NCBI GenBank assembly: GCA_036927565.1
Contig: JAYESD010000008.1
Coordinates: 22,896,100 to 22,960,099 of the forward strand
Reading direction: 5' to 3'
Source: Tuctoria greenei
Taxonomy: Eukaryota > Streptophyta > Magnoliopsida > Poales > Poaceae
DNA: 64,000 nucleotides
In this document: positions 42,137 to 53,965 of the stretch, piece after piece
Numbering within the stretch: the stretch's first letter is position 1
How the letters are laid out: each line of letters starts with the position of its first letter
The notes under the pieces: model-generated
What the model saw: only the letters and a program-made list of their open reading frames with translations
Databases searched by the model: none
Told to the model about the DNA's origin: nothing
Translations under genes and position numbers: made by a program

Positions 42137-42728
42137 ATGCAACAAACTTAACTATCTCAAAACCTGAAAGCATGACACTAGTTGCTGCATTTTATTATTT
42201 TTCAAAGCATAAATTTAGATCATATGATATTTGCAAGAGATTATATGCGCATCTTCCTTATTCTAACCAACCAAGCCAAGCCTATGTCATTTGACAATCA
42301 GAAGCTTAAGGACATGGTTTTAGTCGTACACAACTTCTTCCAAGTTCATATCTAAGTGCAATGATAAGCTATCTCAAAACAAGAAGTGCGATGCATGCAT
42401 ATTCTCTTGATCTTTTCTCAATTTATATTTGTTCATAAAAACTCAACATGTGAGTTGATTACTTGATTAATTTTTTATGATTAAAAGCACTTGTGAACAT
42501 GTAACAAGTTCAAAACAGCAAGACAGTTCGACCATGACCAGTTTTAGTGTAAGTAATTATTCCAATTACTAGACATGGCAAAAACTATAAAATGTATAAC
42601 ACGAGTAATGTAGTAAGAACTTTCGGCATGTAAAAGGAATCACAAATTCATATATGTATGAAATACTATGCTCATATTATTTTTATTTCAGATTCACACA
42701 TAGACTTCCCAAGTTTCAAAACCTTCCC
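42137..42728 (-). other. Element D 3' non-coding region
   Basis: AT-rich DNA after the pol stop, without recognisable genes. It could partly be unrelated DNA left by the deletion that removed the 3' LTR. I see no polypurine tract. Confidence 0.4.
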
Positions 42729-45700
42729 TCAATTTAAGCCATGAGGATGCATAACCCCTATTTCACTACGAATGTAACAAAAACGAGTGAAATCCAAAGG
42801 TTTTGTAAAAATGTCAGCCAATTGTTGTTCGGTATCTACATGGTGAAGCACAATGTTTCCTTTTTCAACATTATCTCAGAGAAAGTGATACCTAATGTCA
42901 ATGTGCTTAGTTCTAGAATGTTGCACGGGGTTTTTAGCAATGCAAATGGCACTAGTGTTATCACAGAATAGTGGAACACTATCTAGATCAACCCCATAGT
43001 CTTTGAGTGTTTGAACAATCCAAAGAATTTGTGAGCAAGCACTAGCAGCAGCTACATATTCAGATTCGGCTTTGGATTGTGCAACTGAATTTTGTTTTCT
43101 AGAGGACCAAGCAACAAGAGAATTACCAAGAAAATGACAAGCACCGGAAGTACTTTTCCTATCAATCCTACAACCCCCAAAATCAGCATCCGAAAAAGCT
43201 TTCAAAGTAACGGTTGAGGAAGAAGGAAGAAAAATGTCAAATTCTTGGGTTCCATGTAAGTACCTGAGAATCCTTTTGATGGCTTGACGATGTGAAACAC
43301 GTGGGGAAGCTTGAAACCGTGCACAAAGACATACACTGAATTGTATGTCCGGTCTTGATGCCGTGAGGTACAAAAGTGATCCGATCATGCTTCTATATTC
43401 TTTTTGATTCACAGATTCACCATCTTCATCAAGTTCAAGTGTTGTTGCTGTTCCTATTGGTGTCCGAAGAGGCTTGCTTTTGTCCATGTTGAAGCGCCTT
43501 AGGAGGTCTTTGGTATACTTTGTTTGATGCACAAAGGTACCCTCCTTGGTTTGCTTGATTTGCAGCTCCAAAAAGTAAGTGAGTTCACCCATCATACTCA
43601 TTTCAAATTCGGAACTCATCATTGCTGAAAACTTGGACACAAGATCATGAGAAGCACAATCAAATATAATATCATCCACATACACTTGAACGAATAATAA
43701 GTCATTGCCATGCTTAAGCACAAAAAGAGTTTTATCAACCTTGCCCATGGTAAACCCCTTTTCAAGTAAGAATGTTTCTAACCTATCATACCATGCTCTA
43801 GGGGCTTGTTTGAGAGCGTATAAGGCTTTGGACAGTTTGTAAACATGATTAGGAAAATCTGGATTTTCAAAGCACGGTGGTTGTTTGACATAAACCTCCT
43901 CATCTATGTAGCCATTAAGAAAAGCACTTTTAACATCCATTTGATATAGCTTAAAACCTTTATATGCTGCAGAAGCTAACAAAATTCTTATGGCTTCTAA
44001 TCTAGCGACAGGAGCAAAAGTTTCATCAAAATCTATACCTTCAACTTGAGTGAAACCTTGAGCAACCAACCTAGCCTTATTCCTAACCACAACCCCATCC
44101 TCACTTTGTTTATTTTTAAATACCCATTTAGTTCCAATTAAAGTGTGACCTTGAGGTGGAGGTACAAGTTTCCACACATTATTTCTTTCAAAATTTTCTA
44201 ACTCTTCTTGCATGGCAATAATCCAAGATTCATTAGTGAGTGCGTGTGATATATCTTTGGGTTTAAAAGAAGCAACAAAAGCAGAATGAGCATGAGAGTT
44301 TGGATCGCAAAACCTGGACTGTGTGACTCGTTTGTGCAAGCTTCCAATCATCTGTTGTGGGGGATGATCTTTGTAAAACCGTAGGGGAACAGATGTCTCA
44401 CAAGCTTCTTCTTCTTCATGTTCATCACAAATCGATGAGCTTGTGGCTTGAGGATGATTTGAATCAGCATTGATGGTTGTCGGTGCTGGTTGAGAATTAA
44501 CATCCGGAGCTAAACCAAAGTCTTTAGCTGCTAAATTTTCTAGCAGCAACTCCAATTCTTCCTTATCTTCAATGAAAATGCTCTCCCCCTGTGGATATGG
44601 ATCTGGACCTGCAATCTTTGAGCTAGTACCTGGGCTAGATTCATCAAAAGACACTTCACAAGTCTCCACAATTTTGTTCGTGTCAAGTAAAAGCACACGG
44701 TAGCCTCTAGTATGAGATGGATAACCAAGAAACATGCCATCAATGGATCGAGGTTCAAATTTATCAAGATTACCATGTTTCTTAACAAAGCATTTGCAAC
44801 CAAAGACCCGAAAGTGTGTAACACTAGGCCTATGTCCAAACCGAAGCTCATATGGTGTTTTACCTAGCTTAGCACGCAAGAAAACACGATTTGAGACATA
44901 ACAAGCGTTTGCTAATGCATCAGCTCAAAATTTCCTAGGAGTTTGATATTCATCAAGCATAGTCCTAGCCATCTCAACTAAGGTTCTGTTCTTTCTTTCT
45001 ACAACACCATTTTGTTGAGGTACATATGGGGAAGAAAGTTGATGATCTATTCCATTTTTAGCACAAAAGTGATCAAAAGATTGATTTTTAAATTCAGTTC
45101 CGTTATAACTTCTAATTGTCTTTAAAGATCCTGGGTGATCAATTGATAATCTAAGAAATAAAGTCCTAAAGTGACTAAAAGCTTCATTCTTAGACGCCAT
45201 AAAGTAAACCCAAGAGTATCTAGAATAATCATCAACAATAACAAGAACATACCATTTACCTCCGAAGGATTGAACACGTGAAGGTCCCACGGTGGCAAGA
45301 TGCAAAAGTTGACATGGTTCAGTTGACATGATCATTGTGAGAGGATTATGTGAACCTGCAACCAACTTAGCATGTCTACAAGAAGAGCACACAATTTCTT
45401 TGTCCCCTTTAAGCTTAGGCAGCCCACGTATGCAATCAAGAGCACTAACACGCGTTAGGTGATTAAAGCCTACGTGACCAAGTCTACGATGCCAAAAATA
45501 TAAGTCCTTTGAATCATTAGCAACTAGACACCTATGCTTAGAGGAAGACATATCAAAATCAGCTTTAAAAACTCTTCCAAACCGAGACATGTTAAAAATA
45601 AGCTCACTATTTGAACCTACAACTTTGCAGCAATTTTTATTGAAAATAATTTCTAGATTTTCATCTAGCAATTGTGCAACAGAAAGCAAGTTGTATTTCA

Positions 45701-45914
45701 AATTTTTGACAAGTGCCACATTCTTCAAAGTGTAGTGATCATTTACTCTAACCGCACCCTTAGCAATTATAGGAGTTGAAGAATTATCGGCAAAAGTAAC
45801 ATTCTCTACACGTGACACAAAAGAGAGGGAGGAGAACCAATCTTTGTTACCGGTCATGTGGCATGAGCAACCTGAATCCACAATCCAAATGTTCTCCTTC
45901 CTCAAACGTGTAAC
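42729..45914 (-). pseudogene. pol: Element D pol, one frame with two nonsense codons
   Basis: A 1062-codon frame starting right after the TAG that ends gag (45917-45915). Protease: WIVDSGCSCHMTGNK. Integrase: FWHRRLGHVGF, CSSCRHAK, VIVDDYSRYSWVYF, PQQNGVVERKNRT. RT: MDVKSAFLNG and VYVDDIIF. RNase H: FSDADFGGC and HSRTKHIDIRYHFL. Two TGA codons interrupt it at 44927-44925 (expected Trp) and 42878-42876 (expected Arg). The second catalytic Asp of integrase is Tyr (IRSYNGTEF where other copies have RSDNGTEF), so integrase would be inactive even if translated. There is no frameshift over 3.2 kb. Confidence 0.9.
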
Positions 45915-48175
45915 CTACATAGAAGCACAATACGTCGATGACTCAATACTGGGGTTAGTCAAAAGGCATTTAGGAATCCAGTACTGAGTCACGCGACGTG
46001 CAGTATGAAAAACACGCGAAAGCTGAGACAAAATAGCAGGTTTATGAGTAAAAGTTTGAGATTTTTTATTCTTAACTACTGACTTATAAGGTGTTACTTG
46101 TGTAGCACAAAAATCAGTAGCTCCGGAGGCAAAAACAGAAGGTCCGGAGGTAAACTTTGAATGTTTTTGACTCAAAACAGCAGGTTGTACATTCGGTTCA
46201 TTGTGTGCAGCAAATTTTGCATGAAACTTATGAGATCTAGCAACCATTCTTTCCCTTTTCTGTTGTTTAGCTAGTCTATAACAAAAATCTATGACATGAC
46301 CATCTCTACCACAGAAGGTACAATGAAATTTAACTTTGTGTTCATGTCTAGATGAGCAAGCAATATTTTTATTTGAAACTGAATGAGACAACACTCCTAC
46401 AGATTTGAAAACCACTCCTTTTTGTTTAGGAACTGTTTGAATCAAACTACTTCCTAATGACTGTACAATTTTAGGTGGATGTGCCTTAGCATGAGCATGA
46501 GAATCAAAACCTAAACCAGTTTTATCATTGCAAGACTTGGAAGAATTCAGCAGTAAGTTTAGGTTCTTATTCCCATTACAAAACTGATCTAATGTCCTAT
46601 GCATGTCATCAAGTTTATTAGACAGATCAAGGCAATTTTCACATGAAGTTTTTCCTTTTAGTTTGCAATTGGAACAAAATTTAACTTCATGAGAACGTAA
46701 AGCATTGTTCAATATAGAAATTTCATTCATAGCATCCTGTAGTTTCTTATCAAGATCATCACAAGTAGAACAATGCAAATCAATTGTAGAACAGCTAGCA
46801 TCTTTCAAGTTTTTATCATTAAGTGCAGCAAGCTCTTTGTTCTTTTCAATTTCTAACTCAAGTTTATCAAGTGTGGAGGTGTGCGCACTTCTTAATGAGG
46901 ACAATTGTTCATATATTAAATCACATGAGGACATGCATCATCACTAGGAATCAAAGTTTTTAAACGGTTGATTTCATCTAGTGATTCAATTTTAGCAGCA
47001 CTATCCCTAAGTTTTTTGTCCTTTTTCTTAACAATAACAGTGGCACGAGAAATAGCATCACACATTTCTTTGCAAGTAGGACATACCTCTTCATTGTCGC
47101 TGTTGTGTTCTGCCTCCTCCATACTTGATCTTGACTTGCCCGCCATAAAGCACAAGTTTGTCATCATCTTCATCTTCATTACTTCCAATGTCCACGTCAC
47201 TTGAACTGAACTCTTGAAGCGCGGTGATGAAATTGTTGATCATCTTGCGTCCTATGGTACCTTTCTTCTTCTTGTTGGAATTTCCAGAGGAGGTCCAGAC
47301 CTTGCTTTGTTTTTCTTCCCGGGTGGTCGGACCCGAAAGGTTAGGGCATTCTGTACGAAAGTGTCCTGTTTTACCACATTCAAAACGGCGTTGAGGTCCG
47401 GAGCTTCCTCTCCTTCTAGTTCTCACATTTTGCAATGCTTTTGAGAATTTAGTAGAGATGAGTGCCAACTCCTCTTCTGGAAATTCTTCGATCTGCTCCA
47501 GGGTTAGTGAGGACAACAAAGCAAGAGTATTGCAAGATGATGATTGGCCGGAGCTAGACATATCACGTTGTGAAACAAATGCAATAGACTTATTTGGGTT
47601 CTTACGTGCTAGGATGTCAATTTCATGAGTTTTTAGTTTAGAATAGAGTACATCTAATGTAAGAGAACTCATGACAGTAGATTCACGAATAGATGTGACT
47701 TTCATCTCCCAAATTGACATATCTAATGCACTTAGCAATTGACATTGACAATTCGCAAGTTGCTGAGAATCTTATTAAAGCGAGCAAAAAGGTCATCAAT
47801 AGACTCACCGGGTTTCATCTCGAAGCGCATGTATTCTTTCTTGAACATGTCTTGCCTTACCTCTTTGATCGTGTTAGATCCTTCGTGGTAGTCACAAAGT
47901 GCTTTCCACACATCGTATGCAGATCGGAGGTGTGCAACACGGTCAAAGTCGCTTTGTGTTAATCCTTGTATGATCAAGTTCCGAGCCTTGTTGTTGTTGT
48001 CGACATCTCTCAGATTTATAGCTGTAACTTGATCGTTTGATGGCACTTCGTAAGGCTTGTATACCTTCTCCCATATTGCAAAGCCTTGTGTCTGGATGAA
48101 AGCCTCCATGCGTGCCTTCTAAACCTGGAAATCAATACCAGCAAACACACAAGGTTTGGCAGAGTACTTCTCCAT
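45915..48175 (-). pseudogene. gag: Element D gag, broken
   Basis: The start is taken as the ATG at 48175 (MEKYSAKPCVFAG), 63 bases after the primer-binding site. A TAG replaces an expected Trp just before KARMEAFIQTQGFAIW. The UBN2 region follows (47732-48109), then frameshifts near 47735, 47150 and 46925. First knuckle: RFECGKTGHFRTEC, where Arg stands at the first Cys position, so zinc binding is probably lost. Cys-rich coiled-coil region at about 46550-46930. Second knuckle CTFCGRDGHVIDFC is intact, and the end carries the YWIPKCLLTN motif. The last TAG is in frame with pol. Confidence 0.8.
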
Positions 48176-48226
48176 GATGATTAGTAAAAAACACGTGCAA
48201 ATCACAAAGATTAGAGCACCGTGGCT

Positions 48227-48238
48227 CTGATACCAATT
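48227..48238 (-). other. Element D primer-binding site
   Basis: Minus strand TGGTATCAGAGC two bases after the LTR end, matching initiator tRNA-Met. Confidence 0.9.
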
Positions 48239-50103
48239 GTAGGATCAAAGAGCACGTGAAAAGCTACCAGAGGGGGGGGGGAGTGAATGGTAGATTTAAA
48301 AATCTTACGCAGCGGAAACAATTAAACCCTAACCCCTTCGGCAGAAAAACGATCTCTTAAAGAAATCGTGTGTGAGACTAATCTAAATGTGTTTCACCGT
48401 GACAAAAGTGATGGATATGACAGAGAATCAAGTCACAAAGACAACACAAAAGGAATCACTCAAATCCGTCGAGAAAAACTCAAGCTATGATCGAAAGATC
48501 AAACAATGGTCAATCTGTCCTACTCGAGAAAAAACAGTTCTGGAATGCTGCAAAGAAACTCGTGTAGATCATAGACCACAAATCCAATGACCGTAAAATT
48601 TTTAAATATGATAGACAATCAAGTTTTGAAGACAACCCAAAAAGAATCACGTCAATTGGATCTGTAAAACTCGAGTTATGATAAAACCACCGACAAAAGG
48701 TAGTGCTGTCCAGAAACTCGACGAGTAAAACTTGTCTGGAACAAGTCGGACGAACAAGGCATAAAAGTTCCTTTAAACTACGAATTTTATTCAATAGAAC
48801 ACAAGAGGAACAGCCCCAAAGTCGTCTACCACGAGCTTTGGGCTCCCTTGCTTATATAACCAGCCCTTAGGCCAACCCAATATCAACTAGGACTCCAATC
48901 CTACTCAGATCACGAATCGTAACTTTCCATAACTGGTCAAGATTCTTCTATACGCAGATAGAAGCAATCTTAAGACTTCCAAACACCTTAGGAATGTATT
49001 CCACATTCCTAAACAACTCAAATTCGTGACCCACAAGAAATTCTATCATAACCAACATAAATCTTTCCATATTTGAGTCAAACCCGACTCAACCGCAGCC
49101 TGAGTCCATAACCTAGTCGGTTGGACCTTTCCGACCAACTCTTTACGTCCATAACTCTTCATCACGTCTCAGAACAATGTAGCCACGTTCATGCACTCCT
49201 TGCACACGTGCAAACATCTTTTAATGACGTCCACGATACCTTCATATGCATTGTTCTTGATTCAATCATGTTGCGCAACCTCTTGATCAGCTCAACCACA
49301 ATTCCTCCTGAATTTGGTTGTTCGAACCTCATCTCCTCCCTGAGACTAGTCTAATGAATCCCATCACCAGCCATGTCTTGAACTCAAGCAACACCTGCAC
49401 ATAAATAAACAACCAATCCATACGAGCCCAAGTCCTCGACTTGACTCAAGTTAGTTTCGAACACAACACCTTATGTGAGAACCTCACATAAGCATGTTGC
49501 AAAGCATAGCAAAACGATATCAGCCATATCAACCAAAACGCACCAAAAACTTAGCAAATGAATACTAAGCAATCTTTCCAATCATGTAAAGCAAGTAAGA
49601 ACCATTGCAAATAAAAAGCAGAAGCACTACGGTCAAGTTCTGGACCTTGCCAAAGCAACCCGGACCTTGAGCCGGAGCTAACAAAGCTAGTAGAACCTAG
49701 CGCCAGAGCTTACCAAGACTAGTACAACCAAGCTCCTGCCGGAGCTTACAAAACTAGCAGGATCTAGCGCCAGAGCTAACCAGAACTAGTCAGAACTAGT
49801 AAACCCAAAAGTCGGAGCTAGAAAAATCAACTTCGGAGCTTAGCAAAAACATGTCGGAGCTATCAAAGACATACCGGAGCTAAAGACAAAACTTCACCGG
49901 AGCTGACCAAAGCTAGTCGGACCTAGCATCGAACGTAACCGGAGCTACCCAAACCAAGCCGGACCTACCGTCGGACCTTGCTGTAGCTCAGAGCTAGAGT
50001 CGGACCTTGATAAAAAGGTGTTTTGGGGGTATTCAAAACTTTTATCATCAAAGCCAAGTGTATTCACTACAAGACAATGTATTCAACACACATAGGTCTT
50101 ACA
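48239..50103 (-). repeat. Element D 5' LTR (about 1865 bp)
   Basis: Minus strand begins TGTAAGACC at 50103 and ends GATCCTACA at 48239. The core promoter TTATATAAGC is near 48851-48860. The distal U3 (49640-50000) carries about 20 CGGAGCT or CGGACCT half-sites. It is long for a copia LTR, in line with Sirevirus-like elements. Only this LTR is present. Confidence 0.8.
49640..50000. repeat. CCGGAGCT / CCGGACCT half-site array in D LTR
   Basis: Repeated GCCGGAGCTAAC, GTCGGAGCTA, GTCGGACCTAG and CCGGACCTTG at 20-40 bp intervals with ACTAGT spacers, in U3 relative to the minus-strand promoter. The same half-sites occur in the gypsy G LTR. Confidence 0.85.
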
Positions 50104-50385
50104 GCTCCCAAGAGGAGAGTTTTGGTCATGATGAAATAGATGATGAGCCTCTACGAGAAGCCATGAAGAACATGACCATTGGAGACATCAAGCCTGAAGT
50201 TGAGGAGGGCCATTATCAAGGGGGAGCTTCAAGTTCCAACAACACCACCTCCATGGCGCCTCAAGTTGACGAAGAAGAGAAGGATGATCCATTGCCGACT
50301 CAAGACTCACAAGCACAACAACATCAAGAAGAAGAAGAAGTCCATGATCAAGTCCAACCACAAGAGGAGCAACACGCATCACCTT
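50104..50385 (+). pseudogene. pol: Element A pol, second piece (integrase-RT linker)
   Basis: Resumes at GCTCCCAAGAGG. It encodes the acidic, Gln/Glu-rich linker between integrase and RT (REAMKNMTIGDIKPEVEE, then HQEEEEVHDQVQPQ). It keeps DDEPLREA, where B has a stop. It ends at the ACCTT duplicated by insertion of element B. Confidence 0.85.
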
Positions 50386-51764
50386 GGAAAGCATCTAGGC
50401 CCCATGAGGTACGGTTTTGGTGATTAATGACAACCATTCGATATTACTAATGAATTTGTGAATGCAAGGTCCCAATAACACTCAATCAAATGAAATCAAA
50501 ATTACATTGGAGACCCATATAAACTCAACGAGTGAGATCAAATCAAATCATATGAAGAAAAGAAGTGAAAGCTCTAACTTAACATCACTAAAATGCTTGA
50601 AGACAATCAAAACAACATTTCAAACAAGTGTCAAAGAGGTCACAGGTTCAAATTCCAAAAGAACAACTCAAAACAACTCGAAGTCAACAAGTTGAACACA
50701 CCGGATCATCCGATGGTTTTTGAGTTGACTTCATCGGTCGAGTTGTGTCAACAGAAAAAGAAGACCTCAGAGCAAAGAACTCACCGGATCATCCGATGTG
50801 AGTGGCTTAGTGACATCGGTCCATCATCACAGATTGCAACACCATTGGACCAAGTGTAGCACCGGATCATCCGATGTGCAGACTTACACACATCGGTCGA
50901 TCACTCCAGTAAGCTTCAAGATCAAGCAAAATTCTGGAGGAAGAGCCACCGGATCATCCGATGAGAAGACAGATCAACATCGGTCTAACAACGGTCATAT
51001 CTGACACAGTGACATCAGCTAATTTGGCTTTGACCGATGTTAACTGAAGGGGAGACATCGGATCATCCGGTGTTCGCAGAGAAGTGATGTCAGCCTACTT
51101 TTCCAACGGCTATCTCGTGGAGGCTGGCTATTTATACCCCTTCAACCTGTCAAATCTAAAAAGACTTGAAGCCCAGACATACTCTACACATCCTAGAGCA
51201 TTCAAGCAATAGAGCTACCACTTTCACATCATTTGATCATCATTTGTACACCAAGAGATAGGCTAGAACTAGCTAGAGACAGTGCTTGGGTGCCTCCACT
51301 CTTGGTGATTGGAGTCTCTAGTGTAGTGAGAGCAATAAGGGAGTGTCCCTTGGTGTGTGTGACTTCCGGAGCTTGCCAAGAGGATTGTGGAAGCCCGGAG
51401 GATTCCAAAGTGTACAAGGCTTGAGCTCCACCTTGCCAAGGTTGGCGAACGGAGAAGAATAGTGAAGACCCCCTTGTCTCGGTGACTTGGGAGTGGCAAA
51501 ACCCCTCTGTGGGTGCCACAACGTGGATGTAGGAAGATCCTTGTGATCTTACCGAACCACGGGATAAACTCCGTGTCCCTTGAGCGTTTGCATCCCTCTC
51601 CCTTTTTTTTACACTTATGCAATCTTCATTCCGCAACTTTAATTTACATTGATTGCATAGTTTAATCGCATAGGGAATTGGGCTTTAGGTTGTTAGTTTT
51701 TAATTGCCTTAAAATTTGAAAGAAAGCCCAATTCACCCCCCTCTTGGGCGTTTCGATCCTTACA
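50386..51764 (+). repeat. Element B 5' LTR (1379 bp)
   Basis: Begins GGAAAGCATCTAGG (the expected first T is G) and ends GATCCTTACA. TATTTATA box at 51129-51136. Five CGGATCATCCGATG palindromes (one CGGATCATCCGGTG) and matching ACATCGGT half-sites occur at 50699-51072. The open frames on both strands inside it recur in the other LTR and are not genes. Confidence 0.95.
50699..51075. repeat. CGGATCATCCGATG array in B 5' LTR
   Basis: Five CCGGATCATCCGATG-type palindromes plus ACATCGGTC half-sites in U3; the same order is present at 59762-60135 in the 3' LTR. Confidence 0.9.
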
Positions 51765-51780
51765 ATGGCTATCAGAGTGA
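51765..51780 (+). other. Element B primer-binding site, altered
   Basis: ATGGCTATCAGAGTGA stands where A has ATTGGTATCAGAGCAA. The ATCAGAG core is kept, but several primer-pairing bases differ, so priming by initiator tRNA-Met would be impaired. Confidence 0.75.
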
Positions 51781-51824
51781 GGTTGCTCATTGGATCATTC
51801 TAGCTTCACCGCTAGAGAGCTTAA

Positions 51825-53951
51825 ATGGCCAAGAATGGGGGTTCGGTTCCTACCTTCGAGGGCAAGAACTTTGCCTATTGGAAAGCACGCATGCGTGCCT
51901 ACCTAGAGGCTATTGCTCCCGAAGTTTGGGAAGCGACCCATGCGGGATTTGGAGATCTCAATTATGTTGGTGATCAACTAAAATGGGATGCTAAGGCTAG
52001 AAATGCCATCTATGAATGTATAAGTCAAGACGTATTTGCTAGAATTGCTAGTAAAGAGAGAGCTTGTGAAATTTGGGCATGTTTAATTGAAATTCATGAG
52101 GGCTCATCTCGTGTTAAAGAACTCAAATATCACTTGCTTAAATCCAAGTATGATGAATTCAAAATGCTTCCTCATGAGAATGTTAACCAAATGTTTTCTC
52201 GTTTAAATGTGCTCATTGAGGAGATTAACGCACTTGACATTGCTTCTCTTGGTAAGGGACTTATCAACCGCAAGATCCTCATGCTTCTACCCAAGCCCAA
52301 GTACAACATTATCAATTCAATGCTCCAAAAGGAATCACTTGACAACATTGAAGTCTCGGAGCTCATTGGAGAAATTCATGCTCATGAGATGAGCGTACTT
52401 GGAATGATGGAGGAGTCATCGTAAAAAACCATTGCTCTCAAGGCTTCAACTAAGAAGACAACTCCCAAGAAAAAGAAAGTGGTTGAGCCTAGCTCAAGCG
52501 AAGAAGAGCAAGCAACAAGTGAAGATGAAGATGATGAGCTTGCGTTGATGATGAGAAAATTCTCACGTCTAAACTCCAAGATCGCAAAGAAGGGATACTC
52601 TTTTGATCCCAAGAAGAAAGCCTTCCTCCCAAGAAAAGATGAAAATAAGACATGCTATAATTGTGGTGATCAAGGCCACATATCATATGATTGTCCAAGA
52701 CCGGACAAGAGGAAGGACAACCACAAGGGAAAGAATCGAAAGCTAGAAGAAAATGATGAAGATGAAGAAGAGGTCAAGCCCAAGCGCTCCTTTGGAAAGA
52801 AGAAATTTGACAAAGACAAGAAGACCAAGCTCTTTCCAAAGAAGAGAAGAGGGCCCCAAAAAGTCTTCATGTGCGAGGCCAATGAGTGGATCACGGATGA
52901 AGAATCAAGCGACGAAGAGAGTGAAGATGAACAAAACTTGGCGGGCCTTGCCATCGTCAACAAGGACAACTCACCTCTTCGTCCACCTCCTATGTGCCTC
53001 ATGGCAAAAGGTAACACTAAGGTACGTGATGACTCTAGCGATGATGATGATGAGCTCTCCTCCGATGAATTAGCATCTATGATTAATGAATACCATGTCA
53101 TCATAAAAAGGGAAAAGAGCAAGGTTAAGGCACTTGAACAAGCTTGTGCTAAACTTGAGAGTGCGAAGCTCGATTTGCATGACAAGTATGTAACCATACT
53201 TAAAGAGCATGACACGCTCAAAACACATGTCAAGCAAATCGAGGAGGAAAATGCTCAAATCAAGCTTGATCATCATGAGCTTGACTTAGCAAACCAAGCA
53301 CTCTTGGGAAAGCACAATGACTTGGTTCAAGAACATGAAGTGCTTAACCGTGCTTATGAAGCAATTGAACTAAAAATGAAAAACATGAAAAAGGAAACCC
53401 TTGATGGCAAAGTATCAACTACTTCACATGCCACTAATATTTTGGATGAGTCCTTGCCTTTGAAAGCAAACCTTAGGGAGAAGGAGTTGATGGACGAGAT
53501 TGAAAGTCTCCGCACTAGTGTGGCAAGACTTTCTAAGGGGGAGGACAAGCACAAGGAAATCCTCTACCAACAAGCTAAAGGCTTCAACAAGAGAGGACTT
53601 GGATCCTTCCCGGTGCTCAACAAAGGGAAGGTGCCCTCACCGGAGCTTAGGACGAGCTTCATCAAAGAAGTTGGTTCCTATTGCCAACATTGTGAGGTCA
53701 CCGGACATCACACGAGGGAGTGTCCTCTTCCCAACCGTCCCTCTCCAAAATTGCCTCCTAACTACAAAACTACTTTCAATGATTACCACTATCTCTTGAG
53801 CAAAGTAGGTGGCAAGGTGAAGGCAAGGTTCATCGGCAAAGACATTAAGGGCATGAAGGGGAAGCTCCCCAAGCAACTTTGGGTCCCAAAATCACTTGTA
53901 TCACACATACAAGGACCTAAGTTGGCTTGGGTGCCTAAACTCAAAAACTAA
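51825..53951 (+). pseudogene. gag: Element B gag, one nonsense codon
   Basis: The same length as A gag (709 codons with stop) and collinear with it. UBN2 region at 1-200, then TAA at 52422-52424 where A has TCA (Ser), in the linker just after the capsid domain. Beyond it the frame is open: knuckle CYNCGDQGHISYDC, acidic and Lys-rich stretches, coiled coil, second knuckle CQHCEVTGHHTREC and the AWVPKLKN end. The single stop would yield a capsid-only protein of 199 residues without RNA-binding knuckles. Confidence 0.9.
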
Positions 53952-53965
53952 CTTCATGTGTGTAG

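Larger units (their letters stand above)
42137..50103 (-). mobile_element. Sirevirus-like copia element 'D', 3' LTR missing
   Basis: Minus strand: 5' LTR (48239-50103), primer-binding site, gag with two knuckles and coiled coil, pol, and about 590 bp of 3' region down to 42137. No second LTR is found on the left side. The right junction sits at GCTCC in element A pol, while on the left both the expected GCTCC copy and about 100 bp of A are absent. The 3' LTR and adjoining A DNA were therefore probably deleted together after insertion. Confidence 0.85.

Noticed and set aside
51229..51636. 135-codon minus-strand open frame in the B LTR (also at 60291-60698)
   Set aside because: It is in both LTR copies, overlaps other frames there, has no domain and covers the U5 region; a by-product of LTR sequence.
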